In this document: one piece after another, positions 38,436 to 51,128 of the stretch
Position numbering within the stretch: the stretch's first letter is position 1
How the letters are laid out: each line of letters starts with the position of its first letter
NCBI RefSeq assembly: GCF_003851125.1
Contig: NZ_BGOW01000014.1
Span: 124,001 to 188,000, forward strand
Reading direction: 5' to 3'
DNA length: 64,000 bases
DNA from: Sulfuriferula multivorans
Lineage (GTDB): Bacteria; Pseudomonadota; Gammaproteobacteria; Burkholderiales; Sulfuriferulaceae
Notes under the pieces: model-generated
What the model was told of the DNA's origin: nothing
Databases searched by the model: none
Seen by the model: the letters and a program-made list of their open reading frames with translations, nothing else
Translations under genes and position numbers: made by a program

Positions 38436-39422
38436 CTAGCTGGCCTGGCTGTGCGCCACCAGCTGAGCCGCAAGATCCAGCGCCGCTTGCAGACTGCCGG
38501 AATGGACTTGCCCGCTGCCCGCCAGGTCGAGTGCGGTCCCGTGATCAACCGAGGTGCGGATGATGGGCAGGCCAAGGGTGATATTCACCCCGCCACCAAA
38601 GCTGGCGTATTTGAGCACCGGCAAGCCCTGGTCGTGATACATCGCCAGCACGCAATCAGCATCCACCAGGCGCGCCGGATTAAATAGCGTATCGGCGGGC
38701 AAGGGGCCGGTCAGGCGCATACCTTGTGCGCGTAACTCATCCAGTACCGGATTGATGATGCCGATTTCTTCATGCCCGAGGTAGCCGGATTCTCCCGCGT
38801 GCGGATTGAGTCCGGCGACCAGGATATGCGGTTGTACGATGCCGAAACGCCGGACCAGATCATGGTGCAGGATATGCAATGTGGTGGTAAGTGATTCGCG
38901 GGTAATGGCGGCGGCGACTTGCGCGAGCGGCAGGTGAGTGGTGGCGAGCGCGACGCGCATGCCACCGCCAGCCAGCAGCATTACCACGTGCGGGGTATCG
39001 GTTTCTTCGGCAAGAAACTCGGTATGGCCGGTAAAGGGGATGCCGCCGTCATTGATGACGGCCTTGTTGACGGGCGCGGTGACCATGGCGGCGAATTCGC
39101 CATCCATACAGCCTTGTACCGCAAGTTTCAGGGTTTGCAGCACATAATGGCCATTGGCCGGGTTAAGCAGCCCAGGGGTGGTATGCGCATGCTGCGGTTC
39201 ATGCAGAACGGTAAGCGTTCCGGCTGCATGGCTGACCGGCGTACTGCCATAGTGCTGCAGCGCCAGCGGCAGGCCAAGCATGGCGGCACGCTGCGCCAGC
39301 AGATCGTGATCGGCAATGACCACCCAGGCTTGTTCCCGTGACTGCTGGGCCAGCATCACGCACAGGTCGGGACCAATGCCGGCGGGTTCGCCCGCGGTGA
39401 TGGCGAGGATGGGCGCAGTCAC
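38436..39422 (-). CDS. pdxA: 4-hydroxythreonine-4-phosphate dehydrogenase
   Basis: This 328-residue enzyme acts in the DXP-dependent pyridoxal phosphate pathway. [13 protein letters not shown] opens the protein; [26 protein letters not shown] and the metal His in [12 protein letters not shown] are diagnostic, as is [23 protein letters not shown] (core RTSVDHGTA). The gene is in the usual surA-pdxA-rsmA order with an 8-base gap to surA. Confidence 0.97.
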   Translation of the reverse strand: MTAPILAITAGEPAGIGPDLCVMLAQQSREQAWVVIADHDLLAQRAAMLGLPLALQHYGSTPVSHAAGTLTVLHEPQHAHTTPGLLNPANGHYVLQTLKLAVQGCMDGEFAAMVTAPVNKAVINDGGIPFTGHTEFLAEETDTPHVVMLLAGGGMRVALATTHLPLAQVAAAITRESLTTTLHILHHDLVRRFGIVQPHILVAGLNPHAGESGYLGHEEIGIINPVLDELRAQGMRLTGPLPADTLFNPARLVDADCVLAMYHDQGLPVLKYASFGGGVNITLGLPIIRTSVDHGTALDLAGSGQVHSGSLQAALDLAAQLVAHSQAS

Positions 39423-39430
39423 GGCCTGAA

Positions 39431-40798
39431 TTATTCCGCGTTACGGTATTCGACGTAAGCGCTGTCGCGCAGCTGGCGCAGCCATTCTTCCTGCGCTTCC
39501 TCGATCTTGCGCTGGCGCAGCGCCTGGCGCGCCAGCAGGCGTTGGCGTTCCTTGGTGACATCCTGATCGCGTCGTGCCAGCACCTCGATCAGATGGAAAC
39601 CGAACGGTGATTGCACTGGTTGGCTGATTTCGCCGGGTTTCAGCGCATTCATCGCGTGTTCGAATTCTGGCACAGTTTCGCCGGGCGACACCCAGCCCAG
39701 ATCGCCCCCCTTGGCAGCCGAGCTGTCGTCCGAGTACTGGCGTGCCATATCTGCGAATTTGGCGCCATTGAGCAGGCGTTCACGAATTTGCAGCAAGCGG
39801 TTTTTGGCGTCGGTTGCCGATACCAGTTCGTTGGTCTTGATCAGAATGTGGCGTACATGAGTCTGCTGGACCACCATTTTGGAGTTCTGCCCGCGCTTGT
39901 CGACCAGTTTGAGGATATGAAAGCCATTGCTGCTGCGGATAATGTCGGATACCTGGCCGGGCTGCATCTTGGCCAGAATATCGGCAAACACGGTGGGTAA
40001 TTGCGAACCGCGCCGCCAGCCTACATTACCGCCATCCAGCGCATTGGAGGCGTCGGAATAACTGGCTGACAGCTGGGCGAAATCAGCGCCTTTCCTGAGT
40101 TCGTCGAGCACCTTCTGGGCACGAGCGCGCTGCTTCTGAATTTGCTCTGTGGTGGCGGCCTCGGGAATGCGAATGAGGATGTGGTCAAAGTTGTACTCGT
40201 CCTCCTGACCTTGTTTGGCCTGGTTTTCCAGATACGCATCGACCTCGGCTTCAGTGACGTTGACTTTGCTGTCCACATCACGTTCGTGCAGACGCTGCAG
40301 GATGATTTCATCGCGGATGTCGTTGCGGAATTTGTTGAACGCCATGCCTTCCTTGGCCAGGGCGGCGCGGAACTGTTCCAGGTTCATGTTGTTCTGGGCG
40401 GCGATGCGGTTCAGTGCTTTATCCAGTGTAGGCCCGTCCACGCGGATACCGGTCTGGTTGGCATATTGCAACTGGATACGGTCGTTGATCATGCGTTCCA
40501 GCAGCTGTTTTTCCAGCACCGCACGCGATGGCAGCGGTATTTTGCGTGCCTTCAATTGCTGTACGGCGCGATCGTAGTGCTCATCGAGATCGTAACGAGT
40601 AATGACGTCATCGTTGACCACGGCGACGATGCTGTCGAGCGGCTTGATAGGCGGCGCAGCGTGCTTGGCTGTAGAGCCACTGGGTGTGCCGGATGCTGGT
40701 TGGGCAGCGTCGTCTTGCGCCGCATGGACCGCGCCCGGTAACAAAGCGGCAAGCAGGGTAATGACGTGCAGGATGCGATTAAGGGTTTTGAAGTTCAT
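39431..40798 (-). CDS. surA: Periplasmic peptidyl-prolyl isomerase and outer-membrane protein chaperone SurA
   Basis: This 455-residue precursor has a signal peptide (cleaved about VHA-AQD, residue 27). An N-terminal chaperone domain ([16 protein letters not shown]) follows, then two parvulin domains, with DNVGWRR-like ([13 protein letters not shown]) and [16 protein letters not shown] segments and HVRHILIK. SurA escorts beta-barrel proteins, including LptD, to the outer membrane. Its start overlaps lptD by 20 bases. Confidence 0.95.
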   Translation of the reverse strand: MNFKTLNRILHVITLLAALLPGAVHAAQDDAAQPASGTPSGSTAKHAAPPIKPLDSIVAVVNDDVITRYDLDEHYDRAVQQLKARKIPLPSRAVLEKQLLERMINDRIQLQYANQTGIRVDGPTLDKALNRIAAQNNMNLEQFRAALAKEGMAFNKFRNDIRDEIILQRLHERDVDSKVNVTEAEVDAYLENQAKQGQEDEYNFDHILIRIPEAATTEQIQKQRARAQKVLDELRKGADFAQLSASYSDASNALDGGNVGWRRGSQLPTVFADILAKMQPGQVSDIIRSSNGFHILKLVDKRGQNSKMVVQQTHVRHILIKTNELVSATDAKNRLLQIRERLLNGAKFADMARQYSDDSSAAKGGDLGWVSPGETVPEFEHAMNALKPGEISQPVQSPFGFHLIEVLARRDQDVTKERQRLLARQALRQRKIEEAQEEWLRQLRDSAYVEYRNAE

Positions 40799-43025
40799 TG
40801 GTATTCACGTAGCCGGAAATGCTTTGTTTGAGGACATCGAGCGGATTAGAGCCGAGTCGGCCAATACCGTTCAATTCGAGCTGGATGAAAAAAGAATTGC
40901 TGGCACTGCCAGTGGCGGTGGCAATGCGCTGCAGTACGCCGCGGATTGCCCAGCAGCCGGCATTGTATTCCAGCCCCGCCAAACCTTGCACCAGGCGGCC
41001 ATCCACAAAAGAATAATTATAACGCATCAGGCCATACCAGCGCGGTGCAAGGGGCCATTGCGCGGAGATGTCCACCTGTCGGATGGTATCGAGATTGGAT
41101 GCTCCCAGGCTGTTATAGGTGCCGCGAATACTACGATAGCTCAGATTGAGTGTTTTCCCCGGCTCCGGATGATAGTTCGCAGAGATGCTGTTGCGGATAC
41201 TTTCGCCCAGACCCGTATTGAATTGTACCGCCGCCTCGGCGCGCCACGCCTGGCTGAGCTGGCCGCCGATACTGGCGAGTACGTCGGAAGATGTGCTATT
41301 GCTGGGTGTGCCCCCGGGCAACACGACTTTCTGGGGAGCGAAATAAAAACGCTGGCCCAGCGAAACGCGCAGGCGTTCCAGGCCGCTTTCAGGCTCGATC
41401 AGGCGGGAGGTCACTGCCGTAGTGAGCTGGTTGGCGTCATTGATGCGGTCGCCACCGGCGAAGCGGTTTTCGGTGAACATCTGGGCAAAATTGAAATCGA
41501 CCTCGCCGCTGTCGAAATTGGGAATCTGGCTCTGGTCGCGATAGGGGATGTAAACATAAAAAATTCGCGGTTCCAGCGTTTGATGGTAATTGTGGCCAAA
41601 CAGCGTGGTAGTGCGGTCCATGTAAAAGCCGCTATCCACGCTGGTGATCGGCAAGGTGCGCACGGTATTCGGCAGCGTGCTCGAATCCAGATAGTAATTG
41701 GTCTGGCTCACGCCGAATTTGGGAGTGAGGTAGGCGAAATCATTCGCCATCGGCAGGCTGAAGCTGGGGTAAGCCGATACCCGTGTACCGGTGACCAGGG
41801 TTGGATGGTCGAAGTGCACGGCTTCGCCGGCGAAACTGAAATCCACGCCGTGCCAGTCGTAGAGATTGGCGTTAAGGGTGAGCTGGGGCAGCACATTATA
41901 GGGCGGCACGATGGGCGCCAGCGGATCCTGCAGGGTCTGGAATTTTTGCGCGCGGATACCGGCGTTCCACCAGCCCGCGCTGTAGTTGATGCTGCCATCC
42001 TGCGACAGGTTGGTAATCGAAGTGGTGTTGATCTGATTGGACAAGTCCCGGTAATAGTTGTTGTCGGAGACCCGCTCATAATGCAGGTGGCCGCTCCATC
42101 CCGGAGCGAAAGTCTGGTCGTGGTTGACAAACACGCTCCAGCGATTGGTTTTGGTGGCCTGGTCAGCCAGAAACTCACCATTGAGTAAGCCGCGATAACT
42201 TTCACCCAGATAACGGAACTCTCCGCCCAGCTGCAGCCCGCGTTTGCTCATGATGCGCGGACTGATGGTGGCGTCGTAATTCGGTGCGATGTTCCAGTAA
42301 TACGGAAGGCGAAACTCCAGGCCGCTACTACCCGTGGTGCCGAAGGTGGGCGCGAGCAGGCCTGATTTACGCTGGTTATTGAGCGGGAAATCTATGAATG
42401 GCGTATACAGAATGGGCACGCCCTTGAATTCCAGATAAGCATTGCGTGCAGTACCCACCTCACGCCCCCGATCGATGTTCAGATCCTTGACGTGCAGATA
42501 CCAGTCATCATTATTGACCGGGCAGGTCGTATAAGTAGCGTCTTTGAGACGGTACTGGTTTTTCCCCTCAAAATCCAGCACTCGCGCCTCGCCGCGCGCC
42601 TTGCGAGTCAATGCGGTGGCCTGGGTATGCGTAATCAGATCGCTCAGGCTGTATACCGGCTGTTGCATCTGCCCCACCTGATCGGTCAGGCGCAGACGCA
42701 GTTCCGGGCCGCGCACATTCAGTCCCGGTTGCTCTAGTGTGACATCGCCAGTGGCGTAGGCCTGGTCGGTATCAAATGTGTATTGCAGGTAATCGCTGGT
42801 CAACACGCCGTCGTTGCGTTGCAACTCAACGTGGCCTTTAGCTTTCACTTGCTGGTTTGCAATGCCTTCTATCTGGTCGGCATGCAGGTACAGCGGGGCG
42901 TCTTCGGTTTTTTGTGGGGGGAGGACTGAACTGGTTTGCTCAGCAGGTGGATCTTCTGCCAGCGCGATATCGCAAAACAGCATCAGGCAGGCAGCTAGGT
43001 AACATTTGAATTGGGATGGCGGCAT
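40779..43025 (-). CDS. lptD: LPS-assembly protein LptD
   Basis: This 748-residue precursor has a signal peptide (about residue 23), an OstA/LptA-like periplasmic domain (about 45-160) and a large C-terminal beta-barrel. LYLHADQIEGIANQQVKAKGHVEL and LRLRLTDQ match the jellyroll portion, and YNAGCWAIRGVLQRI matches the conserved barrel end with its Cys. LptD inserts LPS in the outer leaflet. It begins the lptD-surA-pdxA-rsmA run and diverges from amgK. Confidence 0.96.
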   Translation of the reverse strand: MPPSQFKCYLAACLMLFCDIALAEDPPAEQTSSVLPPQKTEDAPLYLHADQIEGIANQQVKAKGHVELQRNDGVLTSDYLQYTFDTDQAYATGDVTLEQPGLNVRGPELRLRLTDQVGQMQQPVYSLSDLITHTQATALTRKARGEARVLDFEGKNQYRLKDATYTTCPVNNDDWYLHVKDLNIDRGREVGTARNAYLEFKGVPILYTPFIDFPLNNQRKSGLLAPTFGTTGSSGLEFRLPYYWNIAPNYDATISPRIMSKRGLQLGGEFRYLGESYRGLLNGEFLADQATKTNRWSVFVNHDQTFAPGWSGHLHYERVSDNNYYRDLSNQINTTSITNLSQDGSINYSAGWWNAGIRAQKFQTLQDPLAPIVPPYNVLPQLTLNANLYDWHGVDFSFAGEAVHFDHPTLVTGTRVSAYPSFSLPMANDFAYLTPKFGVSQTNYYLDSSTLPNTVRTLPITSVDSGFYMDRTTTLFGHNYHQTLEPRIFYVYIPYRDQSQIPNFDSGEVDFNFAQMFTENRFAGGDRINDANQLTTAVTSRLIEPESGLERLRVSLGQRFYFAPQKVVLPGGTPSNSTSSDVLASIGGQLSQAWRAEAAVQFNTGLGESIRNSISANYHPEPGKTLNLSYRSIRGTYNSLGASNLDTIRQVDISAQWPLAPRWYGLMRYNYSFVDGRLVQGLAGLEYNAGCWAIRGVLQRIATATGSASNSFFIQLELNGIGRLGSNPLDVLKQSISGYVNTNELQNP

Positions 43026-43088
43026 GGGGTCTGGTCAGCGAATAATGCTAGAATCGTGGCTCAATATATATCATCGTCCGGAGATCGT

Positions 43089-45208
<2,120 letters not shown>

Positions 45209-45216
<8 letters not shown>

Positions 45217-46510
45217 CACGACTCCCTTTAGCGCACGCCGTAGCCGACTGATGCAACAAATGGGCACTGGTGTTGCAGTGCTCGCTACTGCACCGGAGCA
45301 ACTGCGTAATCGCGACAGCCATTATCCGTATCGCTTTGACAGCCATTTTTACTACCTCACCGGATTCGGCGAGCCGGAGGCCGTCGTCGTGTTGCTGGCG
45401 GCCACGCAACGCACGGTACTGTTCTGCCGCGACAAGGATATGGAGCGCGAAATTTGGGATGGTTTCCGTTACGGACCGGAGGTGGCGCGCACTGCTTTCC
45501 ATTTCGACGAAGCCTATTCCATCAGCGAGCTCGACACACGCCTGTCCGGCCTGCTGGCCGATCAGCCCACGCTGCATTATGCGCTCGGACAGGATGCTGC
45601 GTGGGATGCGCGCGTGCTGGGCTGGCTCAACAGCGTGCGCGAGCAGGCGCGCAGTGGCGTGACCGCACCCGGCAGTTTGCGCGATGTACGCGAGCTGGTG
45701 GACGAGATGCGCCTGTTCAAAGACGATGCGGAGCAGGCTATCATGCGCAGCGCTGCCGCGATTTCCTGTGCGGCGCATCGCCGCGCCATGCAGGCGACTG
45801 CACCGGGACGTTACGAGTACGAGGTCGAAGCAGAACTGTTGCACCACTTCCGCGCCCATGGCAGCCAGGCGCCGGCCTACACTTCGATAGTCGCCGGGGG
45901 TGCCAATGCCTGCGTGCTGCACTATGTGGGCAATAATGCCCAGCTGCATGCAGGAGATTTGCTATTGATCGATGCCGGCTGCGAACTCGATGGCTATGCG
46001 TCCGACATCACCCGTACCTTCCCGGTCAGTGGCAGCTTCAGCGCCGCGCAAAAGGACGTGTACGAAATGGTGCTGGCCGCGCAATACGCCGCGCTGGATG
46101 CGGTACAACCCGGCAATCACTGGAACCAGCCGCACGAAGCGGCGCTGCGTGTGCTGGCGCAGGGCATGATTGATCTGGGGCTGTGTACCGGCAGCGTCGA
46201 TAGCGTGCTGGAATCCGGCGACTACCGGCGTTTTTACATGCACCGTACCGGCCACTGGCTCGGGCTGGACGTGCACGATGCGGGCAGCTACAAAAGCGAA
46301 GGCAGCTGGCGCGCATTGCAGCCCGGCATGGCCCTCACCATCGAGCCAGGCTGTTACATCCGCCCTGCCGACAACGTGCCGGAGGCTCTGTGGAATATCG
46401 GTATCCGCATTGAAGACGACGTGCTGGTAACGCCCAGCGGCTGCGAGGTGATCACCGCCGCCGCACCCAAAACCGTGGCCGAGATCGAGGCTGTAATGCG
46501 CCATGCGTGA
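45209..46510 (+). CDS. pepP: Xaa-Pro aminopeptidase
   Basis: This 433-residue M24 metallopeptidase removes N-terminal residues before proline. Metal ligands are seen in LIDAGCELDGYASDITRTF (two Asp), the His of HRTGHWLGLDVHD, the Glu of LTIEPGCY and the Glu of IRIEDDVLV. SHYPYRFDSHFYYLTGFGEPEA is quoted in part: RFDSHFYYLTGF marks the N-domain. I prefer ATG 45209 (MTNTTPFSARR) over the ATG four codons upstream. It overlaps ubiH by 8 bases, a pairing also seen in gammaproteobacteria. Confidence 0.94.
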
Positions 46511-47651
46511 ACACAGCGACATCGTCATCGTCGGCGGCGGCCCGGTGGGCACCACGCTGGCGCTGCTGCTGGCGGATGGCGATTTCTCAGTCCAATTGCT
46601 GGAAGCGCGCGCCGATCTCACCCGCCCGGCACATCGCCGCACCCTGGCGCTGTCATACGGCAGCCGTCTGATCCTGGAACGGCTCGGGGTCTGGTCCGAC
46701 CTCAGCGAAGTGACGCCAATCACCACCATACACATCTCGCAGCGCGGCGGCCTGGGCATGGCGTGGCTGCGCGCAACGGAAGAAAAACTGCCGGCACTGG
46801 GTTATGTGGTGGACTATGCCGAACTCGATGCGGCCTTGCACGCGCGCCTGCGCGTCAGCGGGGCAGCCGTGGTGAGCGGTGCGCGCGTGGACGAAGTACG
46901 CGCCGCCAGCGGTTATGCCATGCTGAAAGTCAGCCGTGCGGGTGACGTTACGCCGGTTACCGCACGCCTCGCGGTGGTGGCCGACGGCGGTGCCGGTGCA
47001 GCGCAGCGGGTGAGCCGCGACTACGACCAGAATGCGCTGATTGCTGCAGTGACCACCGAATTGCCTCATAACGGTTGCGCTTATGAGCGCTTCACCCCCG
47101 ACGGCCCTGCCGCGTTGTTGCCGCAGGGCGCGGGTTTTGCGCTGGTATGGACCGCCAGCCCGGCGCGCGTGCAAGCCCTGCGGGCACTGCCGGATGCGGA
47201 ATTTCTGCACGCCCTGCATCAACATTTCGGCGACCGCGTGGGCCAGTTTCTAAGCGTTGCGCAACGCGCGAGTTTCCCGCTGGGATTGCGCTACGCCGCC
47301 CAGACTACGCGCCCGCACACAGTGCTGATCGGCAACGCCGCCCAAATGTTGCACCCGGTAGCGGGGCAGGGTTTCAATCTTGGGTTGCGCGATGCCTGGG
47401 AACTGGCTGCCCGGATACGCACCAGCACGCGTGAAACACTGGGCGATGCAGGCATGCTTGCCATGTACAGGAATGCGCGGCGGCTGGATACGCGCGGCGG
47501 GATTTTCTTCACCGATCTGCTGGTGCGCCTGTTTTCCAACGACAACACACTGCTGCACCATGGCCGCAGCGTTGGCCTGGCGGCGTTGCAGGCGCTGCCG
47601 CCGGTCAAGCGCTTCGTGGCGCGGCGCATGATCTTCGGAGCACGCGGATGA
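46503..47651 (+). CDS. ubiH: UbiH-family FAD monooxygenase (ubiquinone biosynthesis)
   Basis: This 382-residue flavoprotein hydroxylates the ring of ubiquinone intermediates. The dinucleotide motif is DIVIVGGGPVGTTLALLL, and the second FAD motif is LIGNAAQMLHPVAGQGFNLGLRD. It follows pepP with an 8-base overlap, matching the classic pepP-ubiH order. Of the two paralogues in this run, this one fits UbiH best by order. The substrate position is inferred. Confidence 0.88.
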   Translation: MREHSDIVIVGGGPVGTTLALLLADGDFSVQLLEARADLTRPAHRRTLALSYGSRLILERLGVWSDLSEVTPITTIHISQRGGLGMAWLRATEEKLPALGYVVDYAELDAALHARLRVSGAAVVSGARVDEVRAASGYAMLKVSRAGDVTPVTARLAVVADGGAGAAQRVSRDYDQNALIAAVTTELPHNGCAYERFTPDGPAALLPQGAGFALVWTASPARVQALRALPDAEFLHALHQHFGDRVGQFLSVAQRASFPLGLRYAAQTTRPHTVLIGNAAQMLHPVAGQGFNLGLRDAWELAARIRTSTRETLGDAGMLAMYRNARRLDTRGGIFFTDLLVRLFSNDNTLLHHGRSVGLAALQALPPVKRFVARRMIFGARG

Positions 47652-47669
47652 ACCTGAAAACAGCCATTG

Positions 47670-47790
47670 GCCACAGAGCGCACAGAGACCACCGAGAAAA
47701 AGCAAGGTATGGGTGGTTTTTGCCGACACACTTATCAGAAAAAAAACGATCTTCCTTAAAACCCGCGCCCGTTCTGTGTTCTCTGTGGCT
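47670..47790. repeat. CACAGAG inverted-repeat element, copy 1
   Basis: The left arm has CACAGAG at 47672-47678 and 47681-47687 and CACCGAG at 47690-47696, spaced exactly 9 bases. The right arm has TTCTGTG at 47772-47778 and CTCTGTG at 47781-47787, also 9 bases apart, with outer GCC/GGC ends. The arms are inverted and the interior (47697-47771) is unrelated to that of the second copy at 62118-62252. It separates the two ubi hydroxylase genes. Confidence 0.8.
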
Positions 47791-47808
47791 GCAACAGGTT
47801 TTTCCAGG

Positions 47809-48972
47809 ATGACCGCCGCGGCCTACGACATCATCGTGGTCGGCGCCGGCATCGTCGGTGCTACATTCAGTGCTGCGCTGAAAGGAAGCGGGCTCGAGGT
47901 GGCGCTGGTGGAACCGCATCCGCCGGCTGTACCGACGCCGGAATGGGACGCGCGCATTTATGCCATCAGTCCCGGCAGTGCGCGTTTTCTTGACGAGTTG
48001 GGTGTGTGGCAAGGTTTCGATGCGGCGCGTATCGCCCCGGTATACGGCATGGAAATCAGCGGCGACACCGGTGCTCAACTTGAGTTTGATGCCTATGCGG
48101 CAGGTTTGCCGCAACTCGCCTGGATCATGGAGAGCAATCGCATCCAGCATGGTTTGTGGACTGCATTGCAGCAGCAATCCAATCTGACGCTGTTTGCCGG
48201 TGCCCGCTGTGCCGAACTGGACTGGTCGGCCGCGGGAGCGCGGCTGGCGCTTGCAGACGGCACGGTTTTGCAGAGCCAGCTCATTGTAGCGGCGGATGGC
48301 GGGAATTCATGGGTGCGCCAGCAGGCGGATATCGGGGTCACCCGACGTAATTATGGACAACTGGGTGTCGTCGCCAATTTTGAATGTAGCCGTTCCCACG
48401 CCAATATCGCGCGTCAGTGGTTCCGCCCTGGCGGCGTGCTGGCCTGGCTGCCATTGCCTGGCCGGCGTTTTTCCATGGTGTGGTCAACCGCCGAGGCGCA
48501 CGCGCAGACCTTGCTGGCATTGCCGGGTGCCGAACTGGCCGAACGTGTGGCGCAGGCTGGCGGCCATACGCTGGGCAAGCTTGATTTGTTGGGCGCGCCG
48601 GCTGCTTTCCCGTTGGCGCTCAGCCGTATGGATGCGCTGGTCAAGCCCGGTCTTGCACTGATCGGTGATGCCGCTCACGGTGTGCATCCGCTGGCCGGGC
48701 AGGGCGTTAATCTGGGTTTGCGCGATGCGCGCGAGCTGGCGCAAGTGCTACGCGCACGCGGTGCGGCAAGCTGTGGCGAACTGCCGTTGCTGCGCCGTTA
48801 CGAGCGCGCGCGCAAGGAAGACATTCTCACCATGCAGGGCGTGACCGACGGTCTGCATACGCTGTTTGGCAGCACCCAACCGGGATTGGCCCGGTTGCGC
48901 AATACCGGGCTCGACCTCACTAATCGGCTGGGTTTGATCAAAAACCTGTTGATACAACACGCGCTGGTCTGA
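47809..48972 (+). CDS. Second UbiH/UbiF/COQ6-family FAD monooxygenase
   Basis: This 387-residue flavoprotein has DIIVVGAGIVGATFSAAL at its start and LIGDAAHGVHPLAGQGVNLGLRD near residue 285, the FAD-binding motifs of the ubiquinone hydroxylase family. It is a paralogue of the gene just upstream and probably acts at another ring carbon (UbiF- or UbiI-like). I start at ATG 47809 with AGG upstream; the frame extends to 47713 but that part lies within the repeat element. Confidence 0.86.
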   Translation: MTAAAYDIIVVGAGIVGATFSAALKGSGLEVALVEPHPPAVPTPEWDARIYAISPGSARFLDELGVWQGFDAARIAPVYGMEISGDTGAQLEFDAYAAGLPQLAWIMESNRIQHGLWTALQQQSNLTLFAGARCAELDWSAAGARLALADGTVLQSQLIVAADGGNSWVRQQADIGVTRRNYGQLGVVANFECSRSHANIARQWFRPGGVLAWLPLPGRRFSMVWSTAEAHAQTLLALPGAELAERVAQAGGHTLGKLDLLGAPAAFPLALSRMDALVKPGLALIGDAAHGVHPLAGQGVNLGLRDARELAQVLRARGAASCGELPLLRRYERARKEDILTMQGVTDGLHTLFGSTQPGLARLRNTGLDLTNRLGLIKNLLIQHALV

Positions 48973-49002
48973 GCCATTTACTTTCAAAATTCTGGAGCAA
49001 AC

Positions 49003-49725
49003 ATGTTTAAACGTATTCTGTTGTCCACCGTACTTCTGATCAGTGTGCTGGCGTGTACGGCCAACGCGGATGAGACGGCCATCAAGAAAACCCTGCTGGA
49101 AAAATTTCCCGGCGCAGCCATCGCCAGTATTACCAAAACCCCGTATTCCGGGTTGTACGAAGTGCTGATTGACGGCCAGATCGCCTATACCGATGAAAAT
49201 GCCCATTATCTGTTTGTGGGCAGTGTGGTGGACCTCAAAACCCGCCAGAATCTGACCAATGAGCGCCTGGACAAGCTCAATGCCGTCAAGTTCGATAGCC
49301 TGCCCTTCGCTGACGCAATCAAAACCGTAAAGGGTAACGGCAAACGTAAACTGGCGATTTTTTCCGATCCGGATTGCCCCTATTGCAGGAAGCTGGAGCA
49401 GGAGTTGACCAAGGTCAGCAATGTCACCATCTATACTTTTCTTTATCCCATCGTCAGCCTGCATCCGGATGCCAATGCCAATGCCAAAGCCATCTGGTGT
49501 GCACCGGATCGCAACAAGGCCTGGGATGATGCCATGCTGCGCGGCGTGATGCCGAAAAACAACGGCAGCTGCAAAAATCCGGTCGAGTCCAATATCGCGC
49601 TCGGCAACAAATACCGCGTCACCGGCACCCCCACGCTGATTTTTGAAAACGGTCAGCGCGTTCCGGGCATGGTACCGGCGGACAAGATTAACGAGATGCT
49701 GGATGCGGCAGGAAAGGAAAAATAA
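49003..49725 (+). CDS. dsbC: DsbC-type periplasmic thiol:disulfide isomerase
   Basis: This 240-residue precursor has a signal peptide (about residue 22) and the DsbC layout: a dimerisation domain and a thioredoxin domain with C125-PY-C128 in FSDPDCPYCRKLE. RVTGTPTLIFENG supplies the cis-Pro. A second Cys pair is seen in IWCAPDRN and GSCKNP. It would reshuffle wrong disulfides in secreted proteins. Its stop overlaps the methyltransferase start as TAATG. Confidence 0.92.
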   Translation: MFKRILLSTVLLISVLACTANADETAIKKTLLEKFPGAAIASITKTPYSGLYEVLIDGQIAYTDENAHYLFVGSVVDLKTRQNLTNERLDKLNAVKFDSLPFADAIKTVKGNGKRKLAIFSDPDCPYCRKLEQELTKVSNVTIYTFLYPIVSLHPDANANAKAIWCAPDRNKAWDDAMLRGVMPKNNGSCKNPVESNIALGNKYRVTGTPTLIFENGQRVPGMVPADKINEMLDAAGKEK

Positions 49726-50339
49726 TGGCGACATTCTGGGATGAACGTTACGCGGTCGAAGGGTATGTTTTCGGCACTGCACCCAATGTTTTTTTAGCGT
49801 CGCACGCTGCGCGCCTGGATGCCGGCCAGTCCGCACTGGCTGTGGCCGACGGCGAAGGACGCAATGGTGTGTGGCTGGCGCAACAGGGTTTACAGGTACT
49901 GTCAGTGGACAGTTCCGGCGTGGCGCAGGCCAAGGCCAGAAAACTGGCAGATGAACGCGGCGTGACGCTGCAGTTTGAAACCGCCGACATGCTGGCGTGG
50001 GATTGGGGCGATGCGCGTTTCGACGTCATCGTCGCCATTTTCATCCAGTTCGCAGATCCGGCCGGACGCGCATGCCAGTTCGAAGGCATCCGGCGCGCAC
50101 TCAAGCCGGGCGGTTTGTTGCTCTTGCAGGGCTATACGCCGCGCCAACTGGAATACAAGACCGGCGGGCCGTCAGCCCTGGAAAACCTTTACACCGAGCC
50201 GATGCTGCGCGAATGGTTTGGCGACTGGGATATTCAGCATTTGTGCGAGCACGATGAGGTCATCAACGAGGGCAGCCATCATTCCGGGATGTCGGCGTTG
50301 ATAGATATGGTGGCGTATAAGCCTGCAACAAGCAGTTAA
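49725..50339 (+). CDS. SAM-dependent methyltransferase (TehB/thiol methyltransferase-like)
   Basis: This 204-residue class I methyltransferase begins [18 protein letters not shown], typical of the tellurite/thiopurine-like group, with SAM motif [16 protein letters not shown] and [16 protein letters not shown]. The substrate is unknown. It follows dsbC at TAATG. Its stop shares bases with the trpC stop on the other strand (50336-50339). Confidence 0.83.
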   Translation: MATFWDERYAVEGYVFGTAPNVFLASHAARLDAGQSALAVADGEGRNGVWLAQQGLQVLSVDSSGVAQAKARKLADERGVTLQFETADMLAWDWGDARFDVIVAIFIQFADPAGRACQFEGIRRALKPGGLLLLQGYTPRQLEYKTGGPSALENLYTEPMLREWFGDWDIQHLCEHDEVINEGSHHSGMSALIDMVAYKPATSS

Positions 50340-51127
50340 TCGCCAAACAGCCGCGCCAGTTCCACCCCCGGGTCTGCGGCGCGCATGAATGCCTCGCCCA
50401 CCAGAAACGCGTTGACGCCATGTGCGCGCATCAGCGCTACATCATCGCGACTGTGGATGCCGCTCTCGGTTACGGCGATGTGCTGATCTTCCAGCATGCC
50501 CAGCAGATCGAGCGTGGTCTGCAATGAGGTTTCAAAAGTGCGCAGGTTGCGGTTGTTGATGCCCTGCAGCGGGGTGGCGAGTTGCAGCGCCCGTTCCAGT
50601 TCGGTGGCGTTGTGCGATTCCACCAGCACCGCCATGCCGAGCTCCTTCGCAATGCCTTCCATATTTTGCATCTCGGACAGACTCAACGCTGCCACGATGA
50701 GCAGGATACAGTCGGCGCCCATGGCGCGCGCTTCATACATCTGGTAAGGATCGATCATGAAATCCTTGCGCAATACCGGCAGCTTGCACGCGTTACGCGC
50801 TTCGATCAGATAGTCCGCACTGCCCTGGAAATACTGCATGTCCGTGAGCACCGACAAACACGCCGCACCATGCCGGGCGTAACTGGCTGCGATTGCTGCG
50901 GGCTGAAAATCGTCGCGCAGCAGCCCTTTGGAGGGGCTGGCTTTCTTGATCTCGGCGATCACCGCAGCTTGCCCAGTCTCCATCCGGCCGCGCATCGCGC
51001 CGATGAAATCACGTGCAGGTGCAGTGTCGCGGGCAGCGGCTTGAACTTCAGCCAGGCTGGAACGAATAAGGGCCGCGCTGATTTCTTCACGCTTGGTGGT
51101 GAGGATACGATTGAGAATGTCTGACAT
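50336..51127 (-). CDS. trpC: Indole-3-glycerol phosphate synthase
   Basis: This 263-residue TIM-barrel enzyme closes the indole ring in tryptophan synthesis. [37 protein letters not shown] (core [10 protein letters not shown]), [11 protein letters not shown] and [12 protein letters not shown] are all intact. It is the last gene of trpG-D-C and ends 4 bases into the convergent methyltransferase gene. One base separates it from trpD. Confidence 0.98.
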   Translation of the reverse strand: MSDILNRILTTKREEISAALIRSSLAEVQAAARDTAPARDFIGAMRGRMETGQAAVIAEIKKASPSKGLLRDDFQPAAIAASYARHGAACLSVLTDMQYFQGSADYLIEARNACKLPVLRKDFMIDPYQMYEARAMGADCILLIVAALSLSEMQNMEGIAKELGMAVLVESHNATELERALQLATPLQGINNRNLRTFETSLQTTLDLLGMLEDQHIAVTESGIHSRDDVALMRAHGVNAFLVGEAFMRAADPGVELARLFGD

Positions 51128-51128
51128 G

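Noticed and set aside
40602-42188. 528-codon open frame opposite surA and lptD
   Set aside because: It covers two well-supported genes on the other strand and shows no domain or ribosome site.
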